Below the pieces are notes generated by a model. That model ran no database searches. It worked only from the letters and a program-made list of their open reading frames with translations, and was not told where the DNA came from. Below, in pieces: positions 1 to 11,149 of a stretch of DNA of 64,000 bases. The DNA comes from Bartonella australis AUST/NH1 (GTDB lineage: Bacteria; Pseudomonadota; Alphaproteobacteria; Rhizobiales; Rhizobiaceae): positions 496,001 through 560,000 of the forward strand of contig NC_020300.1 in NCBI RefSeq assembly GCF_000341355.1. The letters are read 5' to 3'. Numbering within the stretch: the first letter of the stretch is position 1; each line of letters starts with the position of its first letter. The position numbers and the translations under genes were made by a program.

Positions 1-2180
1 AAGCGCTGTACTAAAACGGTTATACTAGCCATGCGGTCAGTCATATTATCAGCTCTTTCATATTGGGCAGCCGCACGGTCTGGTACTGCTTCAACGATGG
101 AAAGGTAGTCCAATATAATATTTCGCAATGCTCGCTTTCCAGTTTGCACAGTATTGGGTAAATAAGGCTCTTTGACCTGCATTTGTTCATAGAGTTTTGT
201 TAAGAGCTCTTGATGAGTACGTGCGATAGAAGCTAAAAATTGATTACGCACGTGGTGAATACGATCTGGATCGACATTTTCACCGATTATACGGGCAAGT
301 TCAACTTCGTTAGGCAAACTCAAACAAAATGCGCGAAATTCGGGTTCAAGATTTTTGTCGTTAAGAGTAACCTCAATTAATTCCAACAAATTGGGAGGCA
401 TAGCTGCTTTTTCCAGTGTCGCGTCTTTGACCACTTGAATGAGAGCTTGCGTTATTAAATTATTCAGAGACTGCCAGCGATTGACTTGGTTATTATCATT
501 TTTGGCAAGAAAAATAAGTTCTTCTTCGTTAAATGAGGCTTGTAAGGTGACAGGAGCAGAAAATTCACGGAGTAGCGATAAAACAGGCTTTTCGTGCAGT
601 CCTCTTAATTTGAAGGTTTGCGTTTCTTCAGAGAGCATTATAATACCTGATTGAATATCATCATCAGCTTCATAAGTCAGTTGTTTCCCTTCGTGCCCTA
701 ATAAACCAAAAGCAATAGGGATGAGCATGGGCTTTTTTTTGTTTTGTTGCGGCGTTTCTGGAATATGTTGCTTTGCATAAATTGTTAAAACCCCATCACT
801 ATAATGGCTATTAATTGTCACATTAGGTGTGCCTGCTTGTTCGTACCACAGCATGAATTGCGAAAAATCTTGACCGGAAACTTCGGAAAAACAAGCGATA
901 AAATCTTCAATAGTGCACGCTTGACCATCATGTCGCTGAAAGTAGAGGTCCATACCTCTACGAAAAAGAGTAGGGCCTAAAATAGTATGCACCATACGAA
1001 TTATTTCTGCTCCTTTTTCGTAGATGGTTGTAGTATAAAAATTGTTAATTTGGCTGTATTGACGAGGACGTACAGGGTGAGCGAGTGGCCCGGCATCTTC
1101 GGCAAATTGTGTAGATTTCAGTGTTTGTATATTCTCAATTCGTTGTAGGCTGCGCACATTTTGGTCTGAAGAAAATTCTTGGTCACGGTAGACAGTTAGT
1201 CCTTCTTTTAAACAGAGCTGAAACCAATCGCGGCAGGTAATACGATTGCCAGTCCAATTGTGGAAATATTCATGTGCAATGACGCGTTCAATATTTCGGT
1301 AATCACGGTCAGTCGCTGTTTCAGGATTTGCAAGGATATATTTATCATTGAAAATGTTTAGACCTTTGTTTTCCATTGCCCCCATATTGAAGTCAGAAAC
1401 AGCGACAATGTTGAAAACATCAAGGTCATATTCGCGCCCGAAACACTGTTCATCCCAGCTCATAGAACGTTTAAGTGCGTCCATTGCGTAGAGTGCTCGC
1501 TCGGTTTTTCCTTTTTCTACATAGATGCCAAGTTCGACGCGGCGTCCAGAAGCGGTCGTAAAATAATCTTCTAATTTGTCAAGATTTCCGCCAACTAAAG
1601 CAAAGAGATAAGATGGTTTTGGATAAGGATCTTTCCAGAGAGCAAAATGATGGCCATTATCAAGAATTCCTGTTTCAACAAGGTTTCCATTAGAAAGCAA
1701 GATAGGAGCCGTTTGGGAATCTGCTTCAATTTTTACTGTATAGGTAGAAAGAACATCGGGACGATCATAGAAGTAAGTGATACGACGGAAACCCTCTGCT
1801 TCACACTGCGTACAATAGACGCCATTGGAAAGATAAAGCCCCATGAGTTGGCGGTTACTTTCGGGATTCAGTTCTGTGACTAATTGCAGTGTGAAAGGGG
1901 CCGTAGGCGGAGCTATAATTTCTAGATGTGAAGGGGTGCTTTTATAAGCATTTTCAGGCAATTTTTCTCCATTGATGGCGATGGAAACTAATCTGAGCTC
2001 ATCGCCAGAAAGCACAAGAGGCGTGAACTCTTTAGTATGTTGACGAGCTTTGACAAACAATGTCGCTGTAACGCGAGTTTCTCTTGGTTTCAAACAGAAG
2101 TGAAGTTGTGTTTTTGGTATAGCGTAGGGTGTCGGTTGGTAATCTTCTAAGCGGTAAACGGGAATTGTTGGTTGCTTCAT
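1..2180 (-). CDS. pepN: Aminopeptidase N (M1 family), C-terminus cut by window edge
   Basis: This is a zinc metallo-aminopeptidase that removes N-terminal residues from peptides in the cytoplasm. About 726 codons are visible from the ATG; the family is usually near 880 residues, so the C-terminus lies outside the window. The exopeptidase motif GAMEN is at about residues 264-268. The zinc site HEYFHNW starts at about residue 302, with the downstream Glu of the KEGLTVYRDQEF stretch as third ligand. The start follows from the MKQPTIPVYRLEDY N-terminus, which fits proteobacterial PepN. The reading frame is intact across the visible part. It is a single gene separated from the next gene by 80 bp. 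I am confident of the family; only substrate range is unknown. Confidence 0.95.
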   Translation of the reverse strand, partial: MKQPTIPVYRLEDYQPTPYAIPKTQLHFCLKPRETRVTATLFVKARQHTKEFTPLVLSGDELRLVSIAINGEKLPENAYKSTPSHLEIIAPPTAPFTLQLVTELNPESNRQLMGLYLSNGVYCTQCEAEGFRRITYFYDRPDVLSTYTVKIEADSQTAPILLSNGNLVETGILDNGHHFALWKDPYPKPSYLFALVGGNLDKLEDYFTTASGRRVELGIYVEKGKTERALYAMDALKRSMSWDEQCFGREYDLDVFNIVAVSDFNMGAMENKGLNIFNDKYILANPETATDRDYRNIERVIAHEYFHNWTGNRITCRDWFQLCLKEGLTVYRDQEFSSDQNVRSLQRIENIQTLKSTQFAEDAGPLAHPVRPRQYSQINNFYTTTIYEKGAEIIRMVHTILGPTLFRRGMDLYFQRHDGQACTIEDFIACFSEVSGQDFSQFMLWYEQAGTPNVTINSHYSDGVLTIYAKQHIPETPQQNKKKPMLIPIAFGLLGHEGKQLTYEADDDIQSGIIMLSEETQTFKLRGLHEKPVLSLLREFSAPVTLQASFNEEELIFLAKNDNNQVNRWQSLNNLITQALIQVVKDATLEKAAMPPNLLELIEVTLNDKNLEPEFRAFCLSLPNEVELARIIGENVDPDRIHHVRNQFLASIARTHQELLTKLYEQMQVKEPYLPNTVQTGKRALRNIILDYLSIVEAVPDRAAAQYERADNMTDRMASITVLVQR

Positions 2181-2260
2181 AATTTTTTCCTAATTGTATT
2201 TCGGGGGTGTAAACGGTTGGAGTAGCATTTATATTTTTAGAAAAAGGAAGAGATAAGAAA

Positions 2261-3145
2261 TCACGGGAGGCTATCTAAACGGTTTTTTACTTCTAAAAAA
2301 TCTACCCATGTGAGCTTTTTTTGACTAGGTGTTCGTAAAAGATAAGCAGGGTGAAAGGTCGGCATAACAGGTATTTGAGTGTTATCTTTATCTTCGTAAG
2401 TTTGCCATTTTCCCCTTATGCGAATAATTCCGCTTTGTGTTCCTGTGAGAAATTGCGTTGCAACACCTCCTAATGCTACAAGGACGCAGGGCGCGGCCAA
2501 CTGAATGTGCCGTTCAATGAAGGGACGGCATAAGGCGATCTCTCTCGGCGTCGGTGTACGATTTCCTGGTGGACGCCAGGGGACGGTGTTGGCTATGTAA
2601 ACATCCTGCCTTGTTAAGCCGATCGACGCCAGTATTTTATTAAGAAGCATGCCCGCTTTTCCCACGAATGGAAGCCCTTGTAGATCTTCTTCTCGTCCAG
2701 GCGCTTCTCCTATAAGCATAAGCGGGCTCCCCGCCGTTCCATCCGCGAAACAAGTATTTTTGGCCGTCAGTTTCAGTGAACAGCCATCAAAAGCAAGGAG
2801 GGCAGACTTTAATTCATCGAGTGTACGAGCATTTTTTGCCATCTCTGTGGCTGAAAATGCGGGCTGCGCGTTACTAAAATTATGGAGTGGACGGTCACAT
2901 GGCGCTGCGGTTGGAGGTATTTGTTTGGGGCGAGTAATGTTATTACGCGCCTGTTTTAATTGCTGCCTCAGAGGAGAAGATTCATTAAAGTGATCAATGG
3001 GTGTCTCAACAAGTACAGCATCCACACCACTTTCTTTATAGAAGCTCAGCAGTTCTTCGTACGGAATCGAACATTCTATTTGTTTAGGCATCGCACTTCT
3101 TTGTTCGTAAATCGATCCGTCGATGAATAAACCAAGCGGGGCCAT
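2261..3145 (-). CDS. Uracil-DNA glycosylase superfamily protein, family-4-like, with two cluster cysteines replaced
   Basis: This protein of 294 residues probably excises uracil from DNA in base-excision repair. The glycosylase core is in the C-terminal two thirds: GEAPG at 146-150, the PFVGKAG loop at 159-165, RPPGNRTPTP at 191-200 and the HPAYLL motif at 265-270. Family 4 enzymes normally bind a [4Fe-4S] cluster with four cysteines. Here C122 and C206 are present, but the first position (C-x2-C) is F119 and the third (usually KC before RPP) is W190. The N-terminal 110 residues are a low-similarity extension. It is flanked by pepN and the thi operon on the same strand, with no sign of co-transcription. 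A second, cluster-intact glycosylase lies at 45102-45785. Confidence 0.85.
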   Translation of the reverse strand: MAPLGLFIDGSIYEQRSAMPKQIECSIPYEELLSFYKESGVDAVLVETPIDHFNESSPLRQQLKQARNNITRPKQIPPTAAPCDRPLHNFSNAQPAFSATEMAKNARTLDELKSALLAFDGCSLKLTAKNTCFADGTAGSPLMLIGEAPGREEDLQGLPFVGKAGMLLNKILASIGLTRQDVYIANTVPWRPPGNRTPTPREIALCRPFIERHIQLAAPCVLVALGGVATQFLTGTQSGIIRIRGKWQTYEDKDNTQIPVMPTFHPAYLLRTPSQKKLTWVDFLEVKNRLDSLP

Positions 3146-3231
3146 TCTTCAAGCTTTATGACGTATTTATTGCCGATTTTCTGCGTAAAATATTGACAGA
3201 ACATCTTATAAAAAGGGGCAGGCTATTACGT

Positions 3232-3990
3232 TTAACGCTTTTTTTGACGGTGGTTTAGAAGGAGTGCGTGGATATACGCTTTCGCATTTTTGACGGCCTC
3301 AGTCATAGATTCATTTAACGCTAAGCGTGCCGCAATAGCACTCGAAAGAATGCAACCCGTTCCGCGCATCGTTCCTTTCAAACGTGAAGCAGAAATATTC
3401 ATTATTTCAGTTTTGTCAATTAAGCTGTCGGTGGCAAGAGTATCGTTCGTATGGCCGCCTTTTATAAGTATATAGCGCGGACCGAACGAAAGGAGTTTTT
3501 TTGCTTGTTGTATTGCTTCTTCACGATTAGAAGCTAAAGGGCTTTGGCTGAGAAGAGCGAGCTCTCCCATATTAGGTGTCAGAAGATCAATATGGGGAAG
3601 CAATTTAGTGATCATAACCTCTATGATTTTTTCGGTTGTAAGTTTTCCTCCTGATGAAGCAACGAGTACAGGATCAAACACAACAGGAATATGGTTGTAG
3701 TCTTCTAGTACATCGCAGATTTCTGATATGATTTCTTGAGTACCCGTCATGCCGATTTTTATCGCACTGATTGGGTTGGCTTTCAGAGCTACCCTCATTT
3801 GCGCATTAACGGATTTCCCGCTCATGGGCGTAATTTCGGCTACGTGGTTGTTGTCTTGTACATTAACAGAGGTGATTGCCAAACTTGCTTTTATTTCAAA
3901 ATGCGCCGCTGTTTCTATGTCCCGGACAATACCAGCACCCCCTGTGGGATCGGTGCCTGCGACGATAAGAATAGAAGGCACTAACGCCAT
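3232..3990 (-). CDS. thiD: Hydroxymethylpyrimidine/phosphomethylpyrimidine kinase
   Basis: ThiD phosphorylates HMP and HMP-phosphate to HMP-pyrophosphate, the pyrimidine substrate of ThiE. The protein of 252 residues has a ribokinase-like fold: AGTDPTGGAG near residues 11-20, FDPVLVASSGG near 101, the IKGGH substrate/ATP strand near 176, and the anion-hole sequence RGTGC near 209. It is the last gene of the thiC-to-thiD operon, and its ATG overlaps the end of thiE by about 10 bp, which indicates translational coupling. Length and motifs are normal for the family. Confidence 0.95.
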   Translation of the reverse strand: MALVPSILIVAGTDPTGGAGIVRDIETAAHFEIKASLAITSVNVQDNNHVAEITPMSGKSVNAQMRVALKANPISAIKIGMTGTQEIISEICDVLEDYNHIPVVFDPVLVASSGGKLTTEKIIEVMITKLLPHIDLLTPNMGELALLSQSPLASNREEAIQQAKKLLSFGPRYILIKGGHTNDTLATDSLIDKTEIMNISASRLKGTMRGTGCILSSAIAARLALNESMTEAVKNAKAYIHALLLNHRQKKR

Positions 3991-4586
3991 GCTTTAGTCG
4001 CCTTTATCCACTGTTGGGTGCGATCTTCAGGTTTTTTATGTAAGATAATATCGGTCACAACAGCGGCACTATCAGCTCCCGCCTTCAAAACATCAGCCGC
4101 ACGTTCTGGAGTTAAACCGCCGATGCAAACTAAAGGCAAGGTACCAATTTGTTTTTTCCATTGTTTAATTTTCTCTAATCCTTGCGGCGCCCATTTCATT
4201 TTTTTCAAGATCGTAGGATAAATAGGACCAAGTGCAATATATTCCGGATGAGCAGATAAAGCGGTGTCCAATTCATGTTCGTCGTGAGTGCTAAGACCAA
4301 ATTTGATACCATTTTTACGGATCATAGGAATATCAGCTTGACTCAGATCTTCCTGCCCAAGATGAATAAAGTCGCATTTTTTATCGATTGCTATTTTCCA
4401 GTGATCATTAATAATTAATTGCGCTCCAAATTTATCGCATATATTTTTTGCTCGTTCTATATGCTTACTTATTGTTTCTGTATTTTCGTTTTTTACGCGT
4501 AATTGTACTAATTTGATCCCAATAGGGACTAAACGTTCTACCCAATTGGCACTATCAACAATGAGATAAAATGGGTCAAGTTTCAC
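3981..4586 (-). CDS. thiE: Thiamine-phosphate synthase
   Basis: ThiE joins HMP-pyrophosphate and thiazole phosphate carboxylate to give thiamine phosphate. The 201-residue TIM barrel carries the VQLRVKN strand near residue 28, INDHW near 79, the HLGQEDL segment near 95, GPIYPT near 140 and the phosphate-binding [19 protein letters not shown] region near 174. The start codon overlaps the stop of thiG by 4 bp, and the 3' end overlaps thiD. It is slightly short for the family, but no catalytic segment seems lost. Confidence 0.93.
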   Translation of the reverse strand: MKLDPFYLIVDSANWVERLVPIGIKLVQLRVKNENTETISKHIERAKNICDKFGAQLIINDHWKIAIDKKCDFIHLGQEDLSQADIPMIRKNGIKFGLSTHDEHELDTALSAHPEYIALGPIYPTILKKMKWAPQGLEKIKQWKKQIGTLPLVCIGGLTPERAADVLKAGADSAAVVTDIILHKKPEDRTQQWIKATKAWR

Positions 4587-5356
4587 GAAAACACCGCCCT
4601 CCCAATAACTGGCGTTGAAGGTACAGCTACATTACGTGCTTCGAGCATTCCTGCTTTGTAGCCCATACGTCCTGCTTGAATGGCCTTAGAGAATGCTTCA
4701 GCCATCAATATAGGGTCACTCGCTTTAGCGACAGCGGTATTGAGCAGTACTGCGTCATATCCTATCTCCATGGCGGTAGCGGCGTGAGATGGACGTCCAA
4801 TACCTGCATCGATGACAAGAGTAAGGTCAGGGAGGTAAGCACGAATAGAGCGCAAGCCGTCGAGATCACGGGGACCTCTGGCAGACCCAATAGGAGCACA
4901 CCAGGGCATAATAACGCGACAGCCAATTTCAAAGAGTTTTTCGGCCACAATAAGGTCGTCGGTTGTATAGGCAAAAATCTGAAATCCTTCATTATTTAGA
5001 ATTTTTGCTGCTTCAGCTAAGGAAAAAATATTTGGCTGTAATGTATCTGGATTACCAATAACTTCGAGTTTAATCCAAGAGGTTTTAAAGAGATCTCGTG
5101 CCAGTTGAGCAGTAGTGACGGCTTCTTTGACAGTGTAACAACCGGCTGTGTTGGGAAGCACTGTTACACCAATTTCTTTGAGAAAGTGCCAAAATTGTCC
5201 ACTTTGCTTCCCGCCTGCGGTCTCTCGACGCAGTGAAACTGTGACAATTTCCGTACCGGATTTACGAATAGCATCACGAAGAACGGCCAGTGATGGGTAT
5301 TGAGCTGTACCCAATAAAAGGCGGGAAGAAAATTCACGGCCATAAAAATTTAACAT
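4583..5356 (-). CDS. thiG: Thiazole synthase
   Basis: ThiG builds the thiazole phosphate from deoxyxylulose phosphate, dehydroglycine and the ThiS thiocarboxylate. The 257-residue protein begins with [14 protein letters not shown] and has the Schiff-base lysine in the [10 protein letters not shown] segment near residue 97. The substrate loop is [11 protein letters not shown] near 150, and the phosphate-binding end of the barrel is [11 protein letters not shown] near 188. The start is 4 bp after the thiS stop, which fits the obligate ThiG-ThiS partnership. I saw no frameshift or missing residue. Confidence 0.95.
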   Translation of the reverse strand: MLNFYGREFSSRLLLGTAQYPSLAVLRDAIRKSGTEIVTVSLRRETAGGKQSGQFWHFLKEIGVTVLPNTAGCYTVKEAVTTAQLARDLFKTSWIKLEVIGNPDTLQPNIFSLAEAAKILNNEGFQIFAYTTDDLIVAEKLFEIGCRVIMPWCAPIGSARGPRDLDGLRSIRAYLPDLTLVIDAGIGRPSHAATAMEIGYDAVLLNTAVAKASDPILMAEAFSKAIQAGRMGYKAGMLEARNVAVPSTPVIGRAVFS

Positions 5357-5360
5357 AATC

Positions 5361-5558
5361 TCAGCCTCCTTGCATTGGGCTTAGAATTTCAATTTTATCT
5401 CTTTCATGTAAGACAAACTGACTCCGTTTATCCAAAGGAACAACTTCAGCATTGACAGCGATCGCCAGCCAATTTCCTTCATAACCTAATTCTTTAAGAA
5501 GTGAACTGAGATAAGTTACTTCTGTTTGTAATATTTCACCATTGACAGATATTTTCAT
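5361..5558 (-). CDS. thiS: Sulfur carrier protein ThiS
   Basis: This 65-residue ubiquitin-like protein donates sulfur to ThiG as a C-terminal thiocarboxylate. It starts [12 protein letters not shown] and ends in the diagnostic Gly-Gly (MQGG), which is adenylated and then thiolated. It lies 3 bp after thiO and 4 bp before thiG. No thiF-like adenylyltransferase is encoded in this operon, so activation must rely on a gene elsewhere. Confidence 0.93.
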   Translation of the reverse strand: MKISVNGEILQTEVTYLSSLLKELGYEGNWLAIAVNAEVVPLDKRSQFVLHERDKIEILSPMQGG

Positions 5559-5561
5559 GTT

Positions 5562-8389
<2,828 letters not shown>

Positions 8390-8439
8390 TTAACGATGAC
8401 GCACTCAACTAACGAACTACGTGAGCTTTGACCAGATTA

Positions 8440-8560
8440 CATACTCTACCATTCTTACACTGGCGAATGTCTGATAAAGTCCGGGAAATACCACTTTGAA
8501 AAAACCGGTAAAAGCATTTTTAACAATGCCTTTATGTACACCCCAACCCCAATCAAAGTA
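8440..8560 (-). promoter_or_regulatory. thiC leader, degenerate TPP-riboswitch-like sequence
   Basis: This is the right place for a THI box, about 60-180 nt upstream of thiC. On the minus strand a GGGGTGTAC segment (complement of 8536-8544) resembles the P2 side of a TPP aptamer. About 80 nt later CGCCAGTGTAAGA (complement of 8453-8465) resembles the conserved ACCAGCGTAGGGA. A GGCATT/AATGC hairpin lies between them. The invariant CUGAGA core and the CUGAUCUGG segment are not recognisable, so this is either a decayed riboswitch or chance. Confidence 0.25.
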
Positions 8561-9045
8561 TCTTACTTGCATGGTCATGATCAGCTTAAATAATCACATT
8601 GTCAATTATAAAGATGTACGCTTAATAAGTTTGAATCGGTTTTTTAGAAGGAACAGAGGGAGCATTACAAACAGTTAACCTGTACTGTTTAAGCAATCTT
8701 CTCAAAGCGGCGGTACGAGGAAAAAGTATATAGTGATGACTTATACGTTATAATATTCAGTATAAAGAATGAAACCCGACTTATTAGCATCAGTATTTAT
8801 GATAGTACTTGTCGTGAAGATAAAGGAGAAATAAATAAAAACAAGCAAATCGCATATATTACAAATAATTATCTATATATTTAGAGAATAAATTTACTTA
8901 ATTAAGTTATTTGGTAATATATTTTTTGCTATGAGTTCAAGAAATTAATAAAAGTTTTAATATTAGTGGAGATGTTGTTTCTCATATTATGATATATATT
9001 TGCTTATACTCTGTTATCATTATTTTTTACGCAGTGGGATCGTAG

Positions 9046-9077
9046 GATATTTTATGATGACGATATTTTATGATGAC
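9046..9077. repeat. 16-bp perfect tandem duplication
   Basis: The 16-mer GATATTTTATGATGAC occurs twice head to tail, about 15 bp before the porin terminator. It is probably a replication-slippage product and has no visible function. Confidence 0.8.
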
Positions 9078-9091
9078 GACGGGCACTTAAA

Positions 9092-9130
9092 AAACAAAAA
9101 AAACCGACGCCTTAGGCGCCGGTTTTTTTC
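9092..9130 (-). terminator. Rho-independent terminator of the porin gene
   Basis: Stem arms are 9103-9111 and 9115-9123 with a TTA loop. The single imperfect pair is G-U when read as minus-strand RNA but A-C on the plus strand, so the hairpin is built for the minus strand. A long U tract follows in that direction. It lies 20 bp past the porin stop codon. Confidence 0.9.
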
Positions 9131-9149
9131 AAATGTAAATTTTGAGGGA

Positions 9150-10373
9150 CTAAAATGAACGCTGAAGACGGATCATGGCTTGTACAGCGCTCTTTCCATT
9201 TAAAGCATATTTATAACTCTGGCCGGAGTCATTTTTGCCTGCAAAAGTGCGATCATCTCCCCAAGAAACGTAGGTCAATTCAGGTGTGATGACAAAGCCT
9301 GGGACGAGCGTGTACGAAATATTGACGGAAGTTGCGAAGGTTTTTACAGCGCTATAAGAAACTTGGGCATTGAAATTTGCTTTTGGACTAATTTTGTAAG
9401 TAGCACCAGCCCAAGCAGCCCATGCGCCCCCCCAGTTTGCGTAGATCGTCGTATTTTGCCGCGACAATGCATTATCTTGATCCACTGTATAGTAATCAAC
9501 ATTATTTTTATAGCCGCCCATCACCCAGAAATTGATATAATCATTGAAGTTGAAGTCCGCGCGCACTTTAGCAGCCCATTTTCTGTAATAGGCGTCATAA
9601 GCAGAAATCGCTGAGAAGCCACCCCATCCTTGCATAAATTTGACACCGAGGAGGACATTAGGTACGTAGCCCTTTATCCGCTTACTCGGGAGTTTATCAT
9701 CAGGAACGATGTCGATTTTGTCAGCTTTATCGACGTAGTAATAATCGATTTTGTTACCTGTTTTAGTTTTAAGAGCAGGACCCGAATCGTTACCTAATTC
9801 AGCTCCTATTATAGCCGAGAAACCAGAATCGCCGTTAAAGGTATAGGCAATAACATTTGTGCGTGTATTACCTGATGGTGCTATGCTGTCGTCGTTCATA
9901 ACTTGACCATAACCGCCGGTCCAATCATCAAAAATTGTGCTATCAAGACCTACACGAAACCCTCCAAGCTCAATATAAGCAGCATTGAGCCGAGCGCCGT
10001 AACTATCTTTTCCTTCACTCCATTGCGAGCTGATTTTTGCATATGAGCGGAGTGTCCCTAATTCTGTTTCAGAGGCAGTCTGAAAAACAAGGGTTAAGCG
10101 TGAGGCCGCAGTATAGGTTTTTTTACGATCCTCCAAATCAGCATCAGTTACTGCGTCGATGTTCTTACCACCTAGGAGATCGGCACGAACATTTCCTGAT
10201 AAACGTATACAAGTTTCTGTTCCGGGGATATAAAAATATCCCTTACCATACGCATCGCAAACGCGAACATACCTCACAGGTTTTGGTTCCGCAGTACCTT
10301 CCGAAGCTGCTTTTGCCCCGGAAATTGCTACAGTAATCACTGTAGAGCTCAGAAGGAGTGTTTTAATATTCAT
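9150..10373 (-). CDS. omp43: Alphaproteobacterial porin, Omp43-like
   Basis: This is an outer-membrane beta-barrel porin (Porin_2 family) of 407 residues. Residues 1-22 form a signal peptide ending ISGAKA. The mature N-terminus has the family segment PVRYVRVCDAYGKGYFYIPG with two cysteines, CDAYG and ETCIRLSG. The protein ends in a C-terminal Phe (LQRSF) that serves as the barrel-assembly signal. A GGAG Shine-Dalgarno sits about 9 nt before the ATG. A strong terminator follows. Decayed copies of the segment that starts near residue 80-85 (KTYTAASRLTL) occur after each gene of the neighbouring array. The symbol is given by resemblance to Bartonella Omp43; exact orthology is not proven. Confidence 0.9.
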   Translation of the reverse strand: MNIKTLLLSSTVITVAISGAKAASEGTAEPKPVRYVRVCDAYGKGYFYIPGTETCIRLSGNVRADLLGGKNIDAVTDADLEDRKKTYTAASRLTLVFQTASETELGTLRSYAKISSQWSEGKDSYGARLNAAYIELGGFRVGLDSTIFDDWTGGYGQVMNDDSIAPSGNTRTNVIAYTFNGDSGFSAIIGAELGNDSGPALKTKTGNKIDYYYVDKADKIDIVPDDKLPSKRIKGYVPNVLLGVKFMQGWGGFSAISAYDAYYRKWAAKVRADFNFNDYINFWVMGGYKNNVDYYTVDQDNALSRQNTTIYANWGGAWAAWAGATYKISPKANFNAQVSYSAVKTFATSVNISYTLVPGFVITPELTYVSWGDDRTFAGKNDSGQSYKYALNGKSAVQAMIRLQRSF

Positions 10374-10637
10374 ACCTAATCTCCAATGGAAATTTAATAT
10401 TTTTAAAGAGGCACCACCTGTAGGATAACAGAGTAGAATACCGATATTTAAGAACGCTAATAACTACAATAATCTCCGTGAAACATACAAATACGAAATG
10501 GATCCATTAGAGGTCATCAACGCACTATTTGCGATAATGTGGCAAAAAAGCTACAAATTTATTCGTTAATTTTGTGTTCAATTTGAGGGAATGAAAAAAC
10601 AAAACCCCAGATATTTTTGAAAAAAATCGAAAATGTC

Positions 10638-10666
10638 TTGAACTTTTTGCTTATACCGTTTATGCA
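10638..10666 (+). promoter_or_regulatory. Probable promoter of tRNA-Ser
   Basis: TTGAAC (10638-10643) and TATGCA (10661-10666) are separated by 17 bp, and the tRNA begins 7 bp downstream. Spacing and position fit a sigma-70-type promoter. Confidence 0.55.
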
Positions 10667-10673
10667 CCGCTTC

Positions 10674-10764
10674 GGAGAGGTGGCCGAGTGGTCGAAGGCG
10701 CTCCCCTGCTAAGGGAGTAGGGCCCAAAAGGCTCTCGAGAGTTCGAATCTCTTCCTCTCCGCCA
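10674..10764 (+). tRNA. tRNA-Ser(GCU)
   Basis: The acceptor stem GGAGAGG pairs with CCTCTCC at 10754-10760. The anticodon stem CTCCC/GGGAG encloses the loop CTGCTAA, giving anticodon GCT (reads AGC/AGU). A long variable arm typical of class II tRNAs is present, the T loop is GTTCGAATC, the discriminator is G and CCA is encoded. It lies between the porin and the paralogue array, on the strand opposite to both. Confidence 0.97.
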
Positions 10765-11017
10765 CAATCTGTTTGAATTAAAAGGTCACGTGAAAGTAAG
10801 TTTTTGCTTTTGCATTTTTTGCGATTCTGTTTTTAACTTCCTTCTCATTCTTCATAGATTCTATTGTGAAACATTTTGGTCGGCTCCCTTAGTTTAGGAT
10901 CGCATTTTCTTTTTAATGAAAATACAGTCCTAAATCGCGACGTCACTGTATTCTAATTTACGGTATTTTTATGATCGGCGGCTCTATGTATATATTTTAA
11001 ATATCTATTTAGGCCCC

Positions 11018-11065
11018 TTACTAAAAAGAAAGCCAGCTAAAATTTTTTAACTGGCTTTTTAGTAA
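11018..11065. terminator. Bidirectional terminator-like hairpin
   Basis: Arms TTACTAAAAAG..AAGCCAG (11018-11036) and CTGGCTTTTTAGTAA (11051-11065) pair almost perfectly and have A/T tracts on both sides. It lies between the rightward tRNA and the leftward array, so it could end transcription from both. Confidence 0.7.
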
Positions 11066-11149
11066 AGGATCATCGACCGAACTGAACACAGCGCTCATAG
11101 TTTTTTCAAGAAAAATTAGAAAAAACCACGAGCATTGTATTTTCTTTCT

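Noticed and set aside
3191..3211. TTGACA and TATAAA near 3192-3210 as a plus-strand promoter
   Set aside because: The two boxes are only about 8 bp apart, far too close, and there is no plus-strand gene downstream.
8496..8678. Plus-strand open frame of 60 codons upstream of thiC
   Set aside because: It lies in the thiC leader, has no ribosome-binding site and no protein-like features.
10674..10764. tRNA-Ser as an integration site for the array as a mobile island
   Set aside because: I found no repeat of the tRNA 3' end at the far side of the array, and no integrase, transposase or phage gene in the window.
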